Positions 41,141 to 50,018 of a stretch of DNA of 64,000 bases are shown here, piece after piece (the first letter of the stretch is position 1; each line of letters starts with the position of its first letter). The stretch spans positions 62,001 to 126,000 of the forward strand of contig JAJFFT010000005.1 in the NCBI GenBank assembly GCA_021776525.1, given 5' to 3'. Made by a program: the position numbers and the translations under genes. The notes under the pieces are model-generated. The model ran no database searches and was not told the origin of the DNA. It saw only the letters and a list, made by a program, of their open reading frames with translations. The stretch is from Robiginitomaculum sp. GTDB taxonomy: Bacteria > Pseudomonadota > Alphaproteobacteria > Caulobacterales > Maricaulaceae.

Positions 41141-42433
41141 TCAGACCGCAGCCAACGCCTGTTCCAGATCAACTAGTAAATCATCAGCGTTTTCAATACC
41201 GACAGAAAACCGCACCAGACCGGATGTGTATCCCTGGGCCTCGCGGGTTTCCAATGGAACCCCCGAATGGGTTGTCGAGCCGGGGTGGCACATCAGGCTT
41301 TCGGTCCCACCAAGGCTGACCGCCAGTTTGATCATTTTCAAAGCATTGAGCATTTTAAACGCCGCGTCCTGCCCGCCTTTCAGATCAAACGAGAAGGTCG
41401 AGCCGGCGGATTGTCCCATGCGCGAAAACCGTTCTTTTTTGACCGGATCGTCGTCCAGATGGCCCAAATAGCGGACTTTTTCTACTTTTGGGTGCGCGGC
41501 CAGATAATCCGCACAAACCTGAGCATTGTCGGCCGCTGCATTCATCCGCAATTTAACGGTTTCCAGCGAGCGCATCAGCAACCAGCAGGTATGTGGATCG
41601 GGGACCGCACCAAACACGGTGCGCACCGAGCGAATCTTGGCAATGACTTCAGACGAGCCAATAGCTGCTCCGGCAATCAGATCAGAATGCCCGCCGATAT
41701 ATTTGGTCAAAGAGTAAAGCAGAAGATCAACGCCATTGGTGGTGATCGGGGTTTGGCCAATGGGGCCAAGCAGGGTGTTATCGACCATAACAACGGGACG
41801 GGTGTCCTGTTTTTTGCCAAGATCATCAGCCAGAGACACGCATAGGTCGAGGTCGACCAGAGCAATCGTCGGGTTGGCCGGTGTTTCGGTATAGACACAG
41901 ACCACTTCGCCCATGGATGCGGCCTTTTCAAAGGCGGCGCGCACCTCTGCATCATCCGCATCGGCCATGAAGGAGACGCTTTTGATGCCAAATTTCGGTA
42001 AAAAATCCTGCAAAAACATTTCGGTAGGGCCGTAAAGCGGGCTGGAATAGACAAACACTTTGCCCGGTGCGGCATAGGCCATCAGGGCCGTGGTGATGGC
42101 GCCCATACCGCTGGCAAAAGCAAGCGCATCTTCGGCACCATCAAACAAGGTCAGGCGGTCTTCCAGAACTTCCAGATTTGGGTTGTTGATGCGGGTATAG
42201 GCCAGACCCGGATCCTTGATATCGCCGGGTTCGGCTTTGCCGCGGGCCAGGCGAAAATAGGCCGCGCCATGCTCGGCCGAGCGAAACGCAAATGTGGAGG
42301 TTTGAAAAATTGGTGGCTTGATGGCGCCTTCAGACAAATGCGGGTCATACCCATAGCTCATGGCCAGGGATTCAGGTTGCAGATTGTGGTTGCCGATTTT
42401 GCGTTTGCGATAAGGCTTGTCTTGCTTGCTCAT
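41141..42433 (-). CDS. Cystathionine gamma-synthase family PLP enzyme
   Basis: This is a 430-residue fold-type I PLP enzyme of the Cys/Met metabolism family. The lysine that binds PLP is in LYSLTKYIGGHSDLIAGA. GMGAITTALMAY, YTETPANPTI, VMVDNTLLGP and SLGGTESLMCHPGSTTHSGV are family landmarks. It could be a cystathionine synthase/lyase, a methionine gamma-lyase or an O-acylhomoserine sulfhydrylase; the sequence alone does not decide. It heads the operon 4 bp before the M20 gene, so a link to arginine or amino-acid catabolism is possible. Confidence 0.88.
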   Translation of the reverse strand: MSKQDKPYRKRKIGNHNLQPESLAMSYGYDPHLSEGAIKPPIFQTSTFAFRSAEHGAAYFRLARGKAEPGDIKDPGLAYTRINNPNLEVLEDRLTLFDGAEDALAFASGMGAITTALMAYAAPGKVFVYSSPLYGPTEMFLQDFLPKFGIKSVSFMADADDAEVRAAFEKAASMGEVVCVYTETPANPTIALVDLDLCVSLADDLGKKQDTRPVVMVDNTLLGPIGQTPITTNGVDLLLYSLTKYIGGHSDLIAGAAIGSSEVIAKIRSVRTVFGAVPDPHTCWLLMRSLETVKLRMNAAADNAQVCADYLAAHPKVEKVRYLGHLDDDPVKKERFSRMGQSAGSTFSFDLKGGQDAAFKMLNALKMIKLAVSLGGTESLMCHPGSTTHSGVPLETREAQGYTSGLVRFSVGIENADDLLVDLEQALAAV

Positions 42434-42587
42434 GAGGATCTCCAGATTTTTATTGGCTTGAGATCAATAGGTCCCGACCCTTAGGCCTGTTGTTGTGATC
42501 TTGTGCTAATTTGCACCTGTTTCCCGGTTTTGGAAAGCGTGTTTTTGCGCAATGCCTGATGCTTTACCAGCACGGGAGCAGGGGACA

Positions 42588-42622
42588 CAAAAAAACGGCC
42601 CAGCGCGAGGCCAGGCCGTTTC
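42588..42622 (-). terminator. Terminator of the ompA-family gene
   Basis: On the minus strand AAACGGCCTGGCC pairs with GGCCGTTT around a short loop and is followed by seven Ts. It lies 24 bp beyond the OmpA-family stop codon. Confidence 0.88.
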
Positions 42623-42645
42623 TTGATCGTGTAAAGTACGAAGAC

Positions 42646-43737
42646 TTAACGTACTTTGATGAACACCGCAGAGCGGCGGTTCAGAGGTTCGCGTGCACCA
42701 TCAGGTGTTTGCACGGCGTTCTCTGTTTCACCTTTGTAATCGATGGTGATCAGACCAGAGTTTACACCGCGGTTGACCAGCTCGCCACGGACAACTTCCG
42801 CACGGCGTTTGGACAGACCAACGTTATAGCTTCTGGAGCCAGATCTATCAGTGTAACCGGTCACCGTTGCCAGCGTTACGGTGCAACGTTGTGCACGAGC
42901 CGCTGCGGCTGCGATTTGCTGATGAGCCTCAGGTGTGAGGTCGGATTTATCCCACTCAAAATACACCGTCAGAGCCACATCATTACACACACGCGCCGGA
43001 GGTGGTGGCGGAGGTGGAGGAGGTGGTGGAGGCGGAGGTGGTGGCGGCGGCGGAGGTGGCGGCGGTGGAGGTGGAGGCGGCGCACCAAATTTGTAGCGGA
43101 ACTGAGCCATGACATCGTGCGATGTGTAGCTGCTGGCGCGAATAATGCTCGCCGCTGGGCCACTAAAACCGTCATATTTCTGGCTGCCAACCTTGAAATA
43201 GCGATAGCCAAGGTCAAAGGCCCAGTTACGATTGAAGTTGTAGCCAATACCCGCCAACAGATTGTAAGCGAGATCAGATTTAGCGTCTTTCACGGCACCA
43301 ACAGCGGATGTTGGCAGACCGTCAAATGTGCCGATGGCACTGAGGTGGTTGCGCGCATAACCGACACCGGCACCCAGATAAGGGATAAAGTTACTGCCTG
43401 TATCGAAATCATAAATGATGTTGGTCATCAATGAGGTTGAGCTCATGTCCGATGAACTGTTGGATTGATTAGCAACCGCACCAGTATCATTCCAGCGTTG
43501 TGTCAGATCGAAATCGACGCGCCAGTTGTTTCCAAAATCATAGCCAAGACCAACGGTTGGGCGAAGTTCGCCTTTGGCGTTGACTTTGCCGTTCAGACCG
43601 CCGGAAAGATTAGAGCTTTCCAGGCTGCCATAGCCGGCACCGGCACGTACATACCAGCCTTCGTCACTGGCATAGGCTGCTGAGGTTGCGCCCAGCATTG
43701 CTGCGGTCGCGACCGCAGATAGAAGTAATTTCTTCAT
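42646..43737 (-). CDS. OmpA-family outer-membrane protein with polyproline linker
   Basis: This 363-residue protein has a signal peptide (MLGATSAAYA), an eight-stranded OmpA/Opa-like barrel at about residues 25-220, and a linker of 28 consecutive prolines (codons 42997-43080). The C-terminal OmpA peptidoglycan-binding domain (VYFEWDKSDLTPEAHQQI, GYTDRSGSRSYNVGLSKRRAEVV) follows. It ties the outer membrane to peptidoglycan. A strong GGAGGGG site precedes the ATG, as expected of an abundant protein. The proline tract should need EF-P for translation and is a GGN-type microsatellite at the DNA level, prone to length change. Confidence 0.93.
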   Translation of the reverse strand: MKKLLLSAVATAAMLGATSAAYASDEGWYVRAGAGYGSLESSNLSGGLNGKVNAKGELRPTVGLGYDFGNNWRVDFDLTQRWNDTGAVANQSNSSSDMSSTSLMTNIIYDFDTGSNFIPYLGAGVGYARNHLSAIGTFDGLPTSAVGAVKDAKSDLAYNLLAGIGYNFNRNWAFDLGYRYFKVGSQKYDGFSGPAASIIRASSYTSHDVMAQFRYKFGAPPPPPPPPPPPPPPPPPPPPPPPPPPPPARVCNDVALTVYFEWDKSDLTPEAHQQIAAAAARAQRCTVTLATVTGYTDRSGSRSYNVGLSKRRAEVVRGELVNRGVNSGLITIDYKGETENAVQTPDGAREPLNRRSAVFIKVR

Positions 43738-43967
43738 ATTCCCCTCCCGAGGCTGCCCCTCGACATAGATGACACAATGCTCATGCCAACAAACTAACCG
43801 AGCATAATACTATAGCCGGTCAACAACGATTCCTGACCAGGTATAATATGACTAATGGATCAGGCATAAAAACACCAGTCACAAACGTATAAAATTACCA
43901 TAAAAATTCTTTATCGGTGACCCTGTTGTTCAAATGCAACACTGGGCTGTGCAAAGTAATCTCAGGA

Positions 43968-44411
43968 TTAACTGCCTGCTTCTTCTTGCGAAGAAGATTT
44001 AAGGGCGCGCGCCACCTGGGGCGGCATGTAGTTCTCATCGTGTTTGGCCAGCACACGAGTAGCGACAAAAATGCCGTCTTCGTTTAATTTGCCCTCAGCG
44101 ACAACACCTTGTCCTTCTCGGAACAAGTCCGGCAAAACCTTGTCATAGTGCACCAGAACCGTGTTTTCAAAATCAGTCACACTGAATTGAACCTGCAATC
44201 CCTGGCCGCGTGAGACGCTGCCTTCTTCAACCATGCCGCCCAGGCTGAGTTTTTTGTCTGGTCCGGGGGCCTGTTCAGCCAGTTCTGTCGGTGAGTAAAA
44301 ATATGAAATGCTCTGGCGCAGGGCCGAGGTCACCAGAAAAGCCGCCGCCACCAACAGGGCGCCAGCCAGACCGATCGCCATCAAGCGGGAATTACGTTTT
44401 TTAGGTTTCAC
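43968..44411 (-). CDS. ccmE: Cytochrome c-type biogenesis heme chaperone CcmE
   Basis: CcmE is a periplasmic, membrane-anchored protein that binds heme covalently and hands it to CcmF/CcmH. The 147-residue protein has an N-terminal anchor (LMAIGLAGALLVAAAFLVTSA), the OB-fold segment SLGGMVEEGSV and the heme-binding HDENY (His124, Tyr128). The gene is divergent from ccmF, separated by about 135 bp, whereas ccmE usually precedes ccmF in the same direction. Confidence 0.96.
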   Translation of the reverse strand: MKPKKRNSRLMAIGLAGALLVAAAFLVTSALRQSISYFYSPTELAEQAPGPDKKLSLGGMVEEGSVSRGQGLQVQFSVTDFENTVLVHYDKVLPDLFREGQGVVAEGKLNEDGIFVATRVLAKHDENYMPPQVARALKSSSQEEAGS

Positions 44412-44547
44412 GGCGAACCCTCATATTTTACCACACATACAGTCTAGCGGGTTTACCCAAGGTGTCACTAGCACACGGCATGCGACATTTTGCCAAAATA
44501 CATTACCCGGGGTGCACAGGTGAGAAATTACCGTTAGTACAGTGCGC

Positions 44548-46497
44548 ATGAGTGCTGAACTTGGATTATTGTCGCTTCTTCTGGCTGTGGGCTGTGCCAT
44601 ATTGCAAAGCTTTGCGGCCTTTCGCAATGATCCGGACGGGGGCGCATTGGCGGTCAGCGCAGCGCGTGCTCAGGCGATTGCCGCATCGGCGGCATTTTTA
44701 TTCCTGTTGGCAGCTTTTGCCGCCTCTGATTTTTCCGTCAGTAATGTGGTGGCCAACAGTCATTCGTCCAAGCCGATGTTTTACAAAATCTCTGCCGGAT
44801 GGGGCAATCACGAAGGCTCGATGTTGCTTTGGGCCTTGTTGTTGAGTGTTTATGGCGCGTTTTTCGCACACTTTCAGGGTAGAGCCACACCGGACGGGCG
44901 CTTTGCCATGGGGGTTATGGGGCTGCTCAGCACTGGGGTGCTGGCCTTTATCGCTCTGGCATCGAACCCGTTTTTACGACAAATCCCGGCCGCCGTTGAT
45001 GGCCGGGGGCTTAACCCGCTTCTTCAGGATCCGGGGCTGATCATTCATCCGCCCATGCTGTATCTGGGCTATGTCGGTTTTGCGGTGCCTTTCGCTATGG
45101 CTGTCGGGGCCTTGGCCAAGGGACATATTGATTCTGACTGGGCGCGCCGTGCCCGGCCATGGATGCTGATCGCCTGGGGGTTTCTGACCTGGGGAATCGC
45201 TCTGGGCTCCTGGTGGGCTTATCGGGAACTGGGATGGGGTGGCTACTGGTTCTGGGACCCTGTTGAAAACGCCTCTTTGCTGCCATGGCTGGTGGGCGCG
45301 GCACTGGTGCATTCCACACTGGTATTAGAGCGACGCGGCGGCTTTCCGGGCTGGACGGTATTGCTGGCGATCATCACCTTTTCGCTGAGCCTGATTGGCA
45401 CGTTTATTGTGCGTTCTGGTTTGTTGACCTCGGTGCACGCCTTTGCCGTCGACCCAACACGCGGGCTGGCTATTCTGGCATATTTGATCGTTGCAATCGG
45501 CGGGGCCATGGGATTGTTTGCCTGGCGTGCCAAAAGCTTTGAAGGTGATATTCGTTTCACCCCGGCCTCACGCGAAGCCATGGTGCTGATCAATAATCTG
45601 GTGATGAGTTCCGCCGCAGCGGCAATTTTTCTTGGCACACTCTATCCGCTGCTGATTGATGCGCTTGGGGCATCACCGTTATCGGTGGGGGCGCCTTTTT
45701 ACACGGCAACGGCGATACCATTGTTTATCATTGGCATGGCGGCCATGGGGTTGGCGCCATTGGCCATGTGGCGCAAAGGCACGTTGATGCAGGCACTGGG
45801 CCAGAGCCGGTTTGCTTTGGGCATTGCGGTGGCTGGCCTGGCGCTGACTGTTGCGTTGAAACCCGGCAGTATTATGGGGCCATTAGCGGTTGGTGCGGCA
45901 TTGTGGGTTGGTGCAGGCAGCGTAACACACGGAATTCAAAGACGAAAAATGCGCTGGACACTGGACCAATGGGCGATGGTTTTGGGCCATGTTGGGCTGG
46001 CAATTGCGGCCATGGGCATGGCGGCAACGGCGCTTTTCTCTACAGAAGTCAGTAAAGCCGTAAACCCCGGCGATACGGTTCGTCTTGGTACAATTGTGGC
46101 CCGTTTCGATGGTATTTCGGCAGTGCGCGGACCAAATTTTACGGCGGAACGCGCTACGATCAGCCTGTTGGATGAGAACGGCAAAGTTACGCGGACGCTT
46201 TACCCCGAACGGCGGTTTTATCCAGCCAGCGGCATGCCTACGACCGAGGCGGCCATCGCCTCAAACCCGCTTGGTGACCTGCACGTCACGGTCTCTGCAC
46301 TCACGGAAAAAGAAGGCCAGAAAACCGTTATCAGGGGGTGGGCTATGCGGTTGTTTAATCGCCCGCTGATCGGCTGGATATGGACTGGTGCAGCGTTAAC
46401 CGGGTTGGGCAGTCTGATCGGTGGATTTGGTATTGGCTGGCGTCGCCGCCGCCGGCAAAATCAGGCACAGGTATCTGCTCCTCTGGGCGCATCATGA
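44548..46497 (+). CDS. ccmF: Heme lyase subunit CcmF
   Basis: CcmF, with CcmH and CcmI, attaches heme to apocytochrome c at the outer face of the inner membrane. The 649-residue polytopic protein has the WWD motif (WGGYWFWDPVENASLLPWL) and the early GNHEGSMLLW segment. It starts MSAELGLLSLLLAVG at 44548; a GTG two codons earlier is less likely. Its stop overlaps the ccmH start by 4 bp. Confidence 0.96.
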   Translation: MSAELGLLSLLLAVGCAILQSFAAFRNDPDGGALAVSAARAQAIAASAAFLFLLAAFAASDFSVSNVVANSHSSKPMFYKISAGWGNHEGSMLLWALLLSVYGAFFAHFQGRATPDGRFAMGVMGLLSTGVLAFIALASNPFLRQIPAAVDGRGLNPLLQDPGLIIHPPMLYLGYVGFAVPFAMAVGALAKGHIDSDWARRARPWMLIAWGFLTWGIALGSWWAYRELGWGGYWFWDPVENASLLPWLVGAALVHSTLVLERRGGFPGWTVLLAIITFSLSLIGTFIVRSGLLTSVHAFAVDPTRGLAILAYLIVAIGGAMGLFAWRAKSFEGDIRFTPASREAMVLINNLVMSSAAAAIFLGTLYPLLIDALGASPLSVGAPFYTATAIPLFIIGMAAMGLAPLAMWRKGTLMQALGQSRFALGIAVAGLALTVALKPGSIMGPLAVGAALWVGAGSVTHGIQRRKMRWTLDQWAMVLGHVGLAIAAMGMAATALFSTEVSKAVNPGDTVRLGTIVARFDGISAVRGPNFTAERATISLLDENGKVTRTLYPERRFYPASGMPTTEAAIASNPLGDLHVTVSALTEKEGQKTVIRGWAMRLFNRPLIGWIWTGAALTGLGSLIGGFGIGWRRRRRQNQAQVSAPLGAS

Positions 46498-46883
46498 AAG
46501 TGGCGCTGGTCATTCTTGCCGCAATAATTTTGGGTGCCGCGGGCGCGCCGGAACGCCCGCTTGATGATGCGGTGCTAGAAGCCCGCGCCCTCGATCTATT
46601 CAAAGAATTGCGTTGCCCAACCTGTGTCGCCCAGTCGATACATGATTCGAACGCCGATATTGCCATTGACCTGCGCGCCCTTGTGCGCGAACAAATCGCT
46701 GCCGGGCAAACCAACGCGCAAATTCGCGACTATTTGGTACTGCGCTATGGTGATGTGATTTTGTTGCGCCCTCCGGTGAATAACGCCACCTTGCCCTTGT
46801 GGCTGGGGCCATGGCTGATTTTTGCGCTGGGTGGCTTTCTTGTGTTCTTGGCGCTGCGGCGTCACCGTACCGCACCGGATTGA
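46494..46883 (+). CDS. ccmH: Cytochrome c maturation protein CcmH/CycL
   Basis: This 129-residue protein has a signal/anchor (VALVILAAIILGAAGAPE), the redox motif LRCPTC (Cys41, Cys44) and a C-terminal helix (LWLGPWLIFALGGFLVFLALR). It reduces apocytochrome c thiols for heme ligation. LRCPTCV replaces the more usual LRCPVCQ; both cysteines are kept. It overlaps ccmF by 4 bp and lies 4 bp before ccmA. Confidence 0.95.
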   Translation: MKVALVILAAIILGAAGAPERPLDDAVLEARALDLFKELRCPTCVAQSIHDSNADIAIDLRALVREQIAAGQTNAQIRDYLVLRYGDVILLRPPVNNATLPLWLGPWLIFALGGFLVFLALRRHRTAPD

Positions 46884-46887
46884 TCCG

Positions 46888-47526
46888 ATGAGCCGCCAGA
46901 CGTTTGATCCCATTGGCCTGCGCGCCCAAAACCTGGGGTGTGATCGTGGTGGCCATCCGGTTTTCCGGGGCGTGGACTTTGTCCTCTCTGCTGGTGAAGC
47001 AATGATTTTGCGAGGCGATAACGGCGCCGGAAAAACCAGCCTGTTGCGTCTGATCGCCGGCCTATGCCCCATCACCGAAGGCGAATTACACCTCCGCGAG
47101 ATGGAACATGGCTGGAAAAGCCGGGACGCATCGGGCCTGATTGCCTGGCAGGGGCATGAAGATGCCCACAAAAGCGCGCTCAGCGTTCGTGAAAATTTAC
47201 GCTTTTGGGCGCGCTTGCATCCTGATGAGCTGAACATCGAGGCCGCTCTTGATCGTGTTGGCATTGCCGCTTTGGCGGATAATCAGGCGGCACAGCTTTC
47301 GGCAGGCCAAAAACGCCGTCTGGCATTGGCGCGTCTTTTGATACAAAACAAGCCATTATGGTTGCTGGATGAGCCAACCGCCGCGCTGGACGCCAAGGCG
47401 GCGACCATGAGCGAGGATCTGATCGCCGGGCATCTGCGCGCGGGCGGCATTGCCATTATCGCCACCCACAGCGCCTTTGCGCCCAAAGGTAAAGTCAGCG
47501 CCCTTAATCTGGTGGCGGCACCATGA
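46888..47526 (+). CDS. ccmA: Heme exporter ATP-binding protein CcmA
   Basis: CcmA is the ATPase of CcmABCD, which releases holo-CcmE. The 212-residue protein has Walker A LRGDNGAGKTSLLRLIAG, signature LSAGQKRRLALARL and Walker B LWLLDEPTAALD. AWQGHEDAHKSALSVRENLRFW is close to the CcmA LGHxxGLKxxLTxxENL motif. It starts at 46888 and overlaps ccmB by 4 bp. Confidence 0.95.
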   Translation: MSRQTFDPIGLRAQNLGCDRGGHPVFRGVDFVLSAGEAMILRGDNGAGKTSLLRLIAGLCPITEGELHLREMEHGWKSRDASGLIAWQGHEDAHKSALSVRENLRFWARLHPDELNIEAALDRVGIAALADNQAAQLSAGQKRRLALARLLIQNKPLWLLDEPTAALDAKAATMSEDLIAGHLRAGGIAIIATHSAFAPKGKVSALNLVAAP

Positions 47527-48188
47527 GTTGGACCCGCACATTTTTGGCTGTTCTGGCGCGTGACACCGCTGTGGCGCGCCGTGCCGGGGGCGGATGGGCA
47601 CAGGCCAGTGTATTCTTTTTATTGTTTGTTCTTCTTGCCGCTTTTGCCATTGGTCCCGAAACCCGCGCTCAGGGGCCGATTGCCCCGGCACTGGTCTGGC
47701 TGGCGGCGGTTCTGGCCTCTCAATTATCTCTGGATCATTTGTTTCGCGCTGATCTGGATGATGGTTCGCTGGATATTCTGGCCACGGCTGGCGCACCGTT
47801 AAGCGCCATTGCCGCGGGCAAGGCGACGGCGCACTGGCTGGCCAGTTTCGCGCCGGTCACCTTGCTTTCGCCGTTGGCCGCCCTGATGTTGGGGGCCAAA
47901 CCTGATGTTTTAATACCTTTGATGGTGTCGTTGGCCATTGGCGGGCCGGCCTTTGTGTTTTTTGGGGCCATGGGGGCTGCACTGGCGGCCGGGCGTCATG
48001 GCGGCGGCTTGCTGGTTTTGTTGCTGTCCGGGCCATTGCTGGCACCGCCCTTGATCTTTGGGGCAGGGGTTATTCGGACCGGGGCGCTGGACAGTCCGGA
48101 CTTGAAACTGTTGCTGGCCAGTTCATTGATGGCTTTGGTGTTGTCACCGCTTATCTGCGCCGCGGCCTTGCGCGTCCATCTGGAGTAG
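47523..48188 (+). CDS. ccmB: Heme exporter membrane protein CcmB
   Basis: This is a 221-residue permease of CcmABCD with six predicted helices. FFLLFVLLAAFAIGPETRAQ, the HLFRADLDDGSLDILATAG segment and the glycine-rich end (LSGPLLAPPLIFGAGVI) match the family. It overlaps ccmA by 4 bp and is followed 13 bp later by ccmC. Confidence 0.95.
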   Translation: MSWTRTFLAVLARDTAVARRAGGGWAQASVFFLLFVLLAAFAIGPETRAQGPIAPALVWLAAVLASQLSLDHLFRADLDDGSLDILATAGAPLSAIAAGKATAHWLASFAPVTLLSPLAALMLGAKPDVLIPLMVSLAIGGPAFVFFGAMGAALAAGRHGGGLLVLLLSGPLLAPPLIFGAGVIRTGALDSPDLKLLLASSLMALVLSPLICAAALRVHLE

Positions 48189-48201
48189 GGTTTTTAGAAC
48201 C

Positions 48202-48969
48202 ATGTTTTCCTATTTTGCAAACCCGGAACGTTTTCAAAACCTGGCCAAGTGGCTGGTGCCACCCTTGGGTGTGCTGGGCCTGTTGGGCATTGCCATTGGC
48301 TTTGGTGGTGGGTTGTTCTTTACGCCGGTGGATTACCAACAGGGTGAGGCTGTACGCATGATGTATGTACATGTGCCGGCGGCCTGGTTGGCGTCTTTTG
48401 CTTATGCGTTTATGGCAATGGCCAGCCTGATCAGCTTTGTCTGGCGTCATAATCTGGCCGACGCAGCGGCCAAAGCGGCGGCGCCGCTGGGGGCGTCCTT
48501 TACCTTTCTGGCACTTCTGACTGGCGCCTTGTGGGGCAAGCCCATGTGGGGGGCGTATTGGGTCTGGGATGCGCGTCTGACGTCTATGTTGGTAATGTTG
48601 TTTTTGTATCTGGGCTATATGGCTGTGCGCAATATTGTGCCCGATGAGGCACGGGCCGCACGTCTGGCGGCAATTACCGCCATGGTCGGGGCCATCAATC
48701 TGCCGATTATTAAATTTTCCGTGGACTGGTGGTCCAGCCTGCATCAACCGTCCAGCGTCTTTCGGGCCGGTGGTTCGGCCATCGACAGCACCATGTTGTG
48801 GCCGTTATTGATTGGCGCGCTGGGCTATACGGCATTTTTTGGCTGGCTGGTTCTGGTGCAAATGCAAACCGAGCTGGACCGACGTAAAATCGCCCGCCTG
48901 CAACGGCGTATGGCCGGGGGCCGGGTTTCCCGCCCTGAAGCTGCGCAAAGGAGTCTGGGCGATGACTGA
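48202..48969 (+). CDS. ccmC: Heme-handling protein CcmC
   Basis: CcmC loads heme onto CcmE. The 255-residue six-helix protein has the WWD motif (VDWWSSLHQPSSVFR), the conserved MMYVHVPAAWLA and GALWGKPMWGAYWVWDARLTS. It overlaps ccmD by 8 bp. Confidence 0.96.
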   Translation: MFSYFANPERFQNLAKWLVPPLGVLGLLGIAIGFGGGLFFTPVDYQQGEAVRMMYVHVPAAWLASFAYAFMAMASLISFVWRHNLADAAAKAAAPLGASFTFLALLTGALWGKPMWGAYWVWDARLTSMLVMLFLYLGYMAVRNIVPDEARAARLAAITAMVGAINLPIIKFSVDWWSSLHQPSSVFRAGGSAIDSTMLWPLLIGALGYTAFFGWLVLVQMQTELDRRKIARLQRRMAGGRVSRPEAAQRSLGDD

Positions 48970-49132
48970 GCTGTTGGATATGGGCAAATACGCAGGTTTT
49001 ATCTGGGCCTCTTATGGGGTTTCCATTGTGGTTATTCTTGGCTTGATGGTTCGCATTCTGGGACAACGCAAAGCGGCAAAGGTGCAATTGCGCGCCCTTG
49101 AAGACAAAGCTGAAAGTGCCAATAGCCAATGA
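48962..49132 (+). CDS. ccmD: Heme exporter small subunit CcmD
   Basis: This 56-residue single-span protein starts MTELLDMGKYAGFIWASYG, continues with a membrane helix (VSIVVILGLMVRIL) and a charged cytoplasmic tail. MGxYAxFIWxSYG is the CcmD signature. It helps release holo-CcmE from the CcmABC complex. It overlaps ccmC by 8 bp and the next gene by 4 bp. Confidence 0.93.
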   Translation: MTELLDMGKYAGFIWASYGVSIVVILGLMVRILGQRKAAKVQLRALEDKAESANSQ

Positions 49133-50016
49133 GTATCCTGTTTTTAATCTTGGCCACAGTGCTGGTGCTTTCGGTCACCGCCATGGCGGTTGCTGGTGCG
49201 GCTGGTCGCAAGCGTTTTTTATGGACCGTTGCAGTAATTTTTATTGTGCTTGTGGTGGGCAATTATGTGTTTTTGGGTCGGCCAGACCTAACCCGGCCCA
49301 GAGCCGCCAGTCTGGACACATTGCAGGCGCGTGCGATGGCTAAGATGGATGAAACTGCGGCCATTCTGGAACGCAGCCCCAACGCTAGCTTGGAAAACTG
49401 GACCGAATTGGCCAACCAATACTGGGCCATGGGGCGTCCCGACAAAGCCGCCGGGGCGTTGGGCAATGCTGCGGCGATTGCGCCGACGCCAACCGAACGC
49501 GATGGTTTTCTGGGGGGGCAGGCTCAGGCTTTGGTGACCGCCAACAACCGACAGGTTGGCGATCAGGCACTGGCTTTGTTTAGCGGTATTTTAGAGCGCA
49601 ATCCAAATGATCTGCGGGCGCTTTTCTTTCTTGGCCTTGCGGCGGAACAGGCAGGCGACAAGGGCACAATGCAGACGTATTGGGGACGGATTATCGAGAT
49701 CGCCCCCGAAGATACGCCGTGGCGCAAAACGCTGGAGGCGCGTATCGGCCAGATTGGCCAAAGTCCTAGCCCGCAAAAGGCCATCGCTGGTCTGAGCGCC
49801 GACGAACGCACCATGGTCGCAGGGATGGTTGCCCGGCTGGCAACGCGTTTGGAGAACGAGGGCGGTTCGGCTGCAGATTGGGCCAAGCTAGGTAAATCCT
49901 ACACCGTTTTGGGGAAAAACGAGGCAGCCATAGAGGCCTATGACAAAGCCATTGCCCTGGCCCCGGATGATGCGGCGTATCAAAGCGCCAGATCTGCTTT
50001 GACCGATACCCCGTAA
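49129..50016 (+). CDS. ccmI: Cytochrome c biogenesis TPR protein CcmI/CycH
   Basis: This 295-residue protein has two N-terminal membrane helices (LFLILATVLVLSVTAMAVAGA; FLWTVAVIFIVLVVGNYVFL) and a periplasmic TPR domain (NWTELANQYWAMGRPDKAAGALGNA, RALFFLGLAAEQAGD, WAKLGKSYTVLGKNEAAIEAYDKA). CcmI holds apocytochrome c for the heme ligase. It closes the ccmF-H-A-B-C-D-I run. A CcmG thioredoxin, usually next to these genes, is not in the window. Confidence 0.88.
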   Translation: MSILFLILATVLVLSVTAMAVAGAAGRKRFLWTVAVIFIVLVVGNYVFLGRPDLTRPRAASLDTLQARAMAKMDETAAILERSPNASLENWTELANQYWAMGRPDKAAGALGNAAAIAPTPTERDGFLGGQAQALVTANNRQVGDQALALFSGILERNPNDLRALFFLGLAAEQAGDKGTMQTYWGRIIEIAPEDTPWRKTLEARIGQIGQSPSPQKAIAGLSADERTMVAGMVARLATRLENEGGSAADWAKLGKSYTVLGKNEAAIEAYDKAIALAPDDAAYQSARSALTDTP

Positions 50017-50018
50017 AT

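Noticed and set aside
42511-43434. Long plus-strand frame rich in Arg/Trp opposite the OmpA-family gene
   Set aside because: It is the antisense of the polyproline tract (GGN repeats) and shows no protein features; the minus strand encodes a clear OmpA-family protein.
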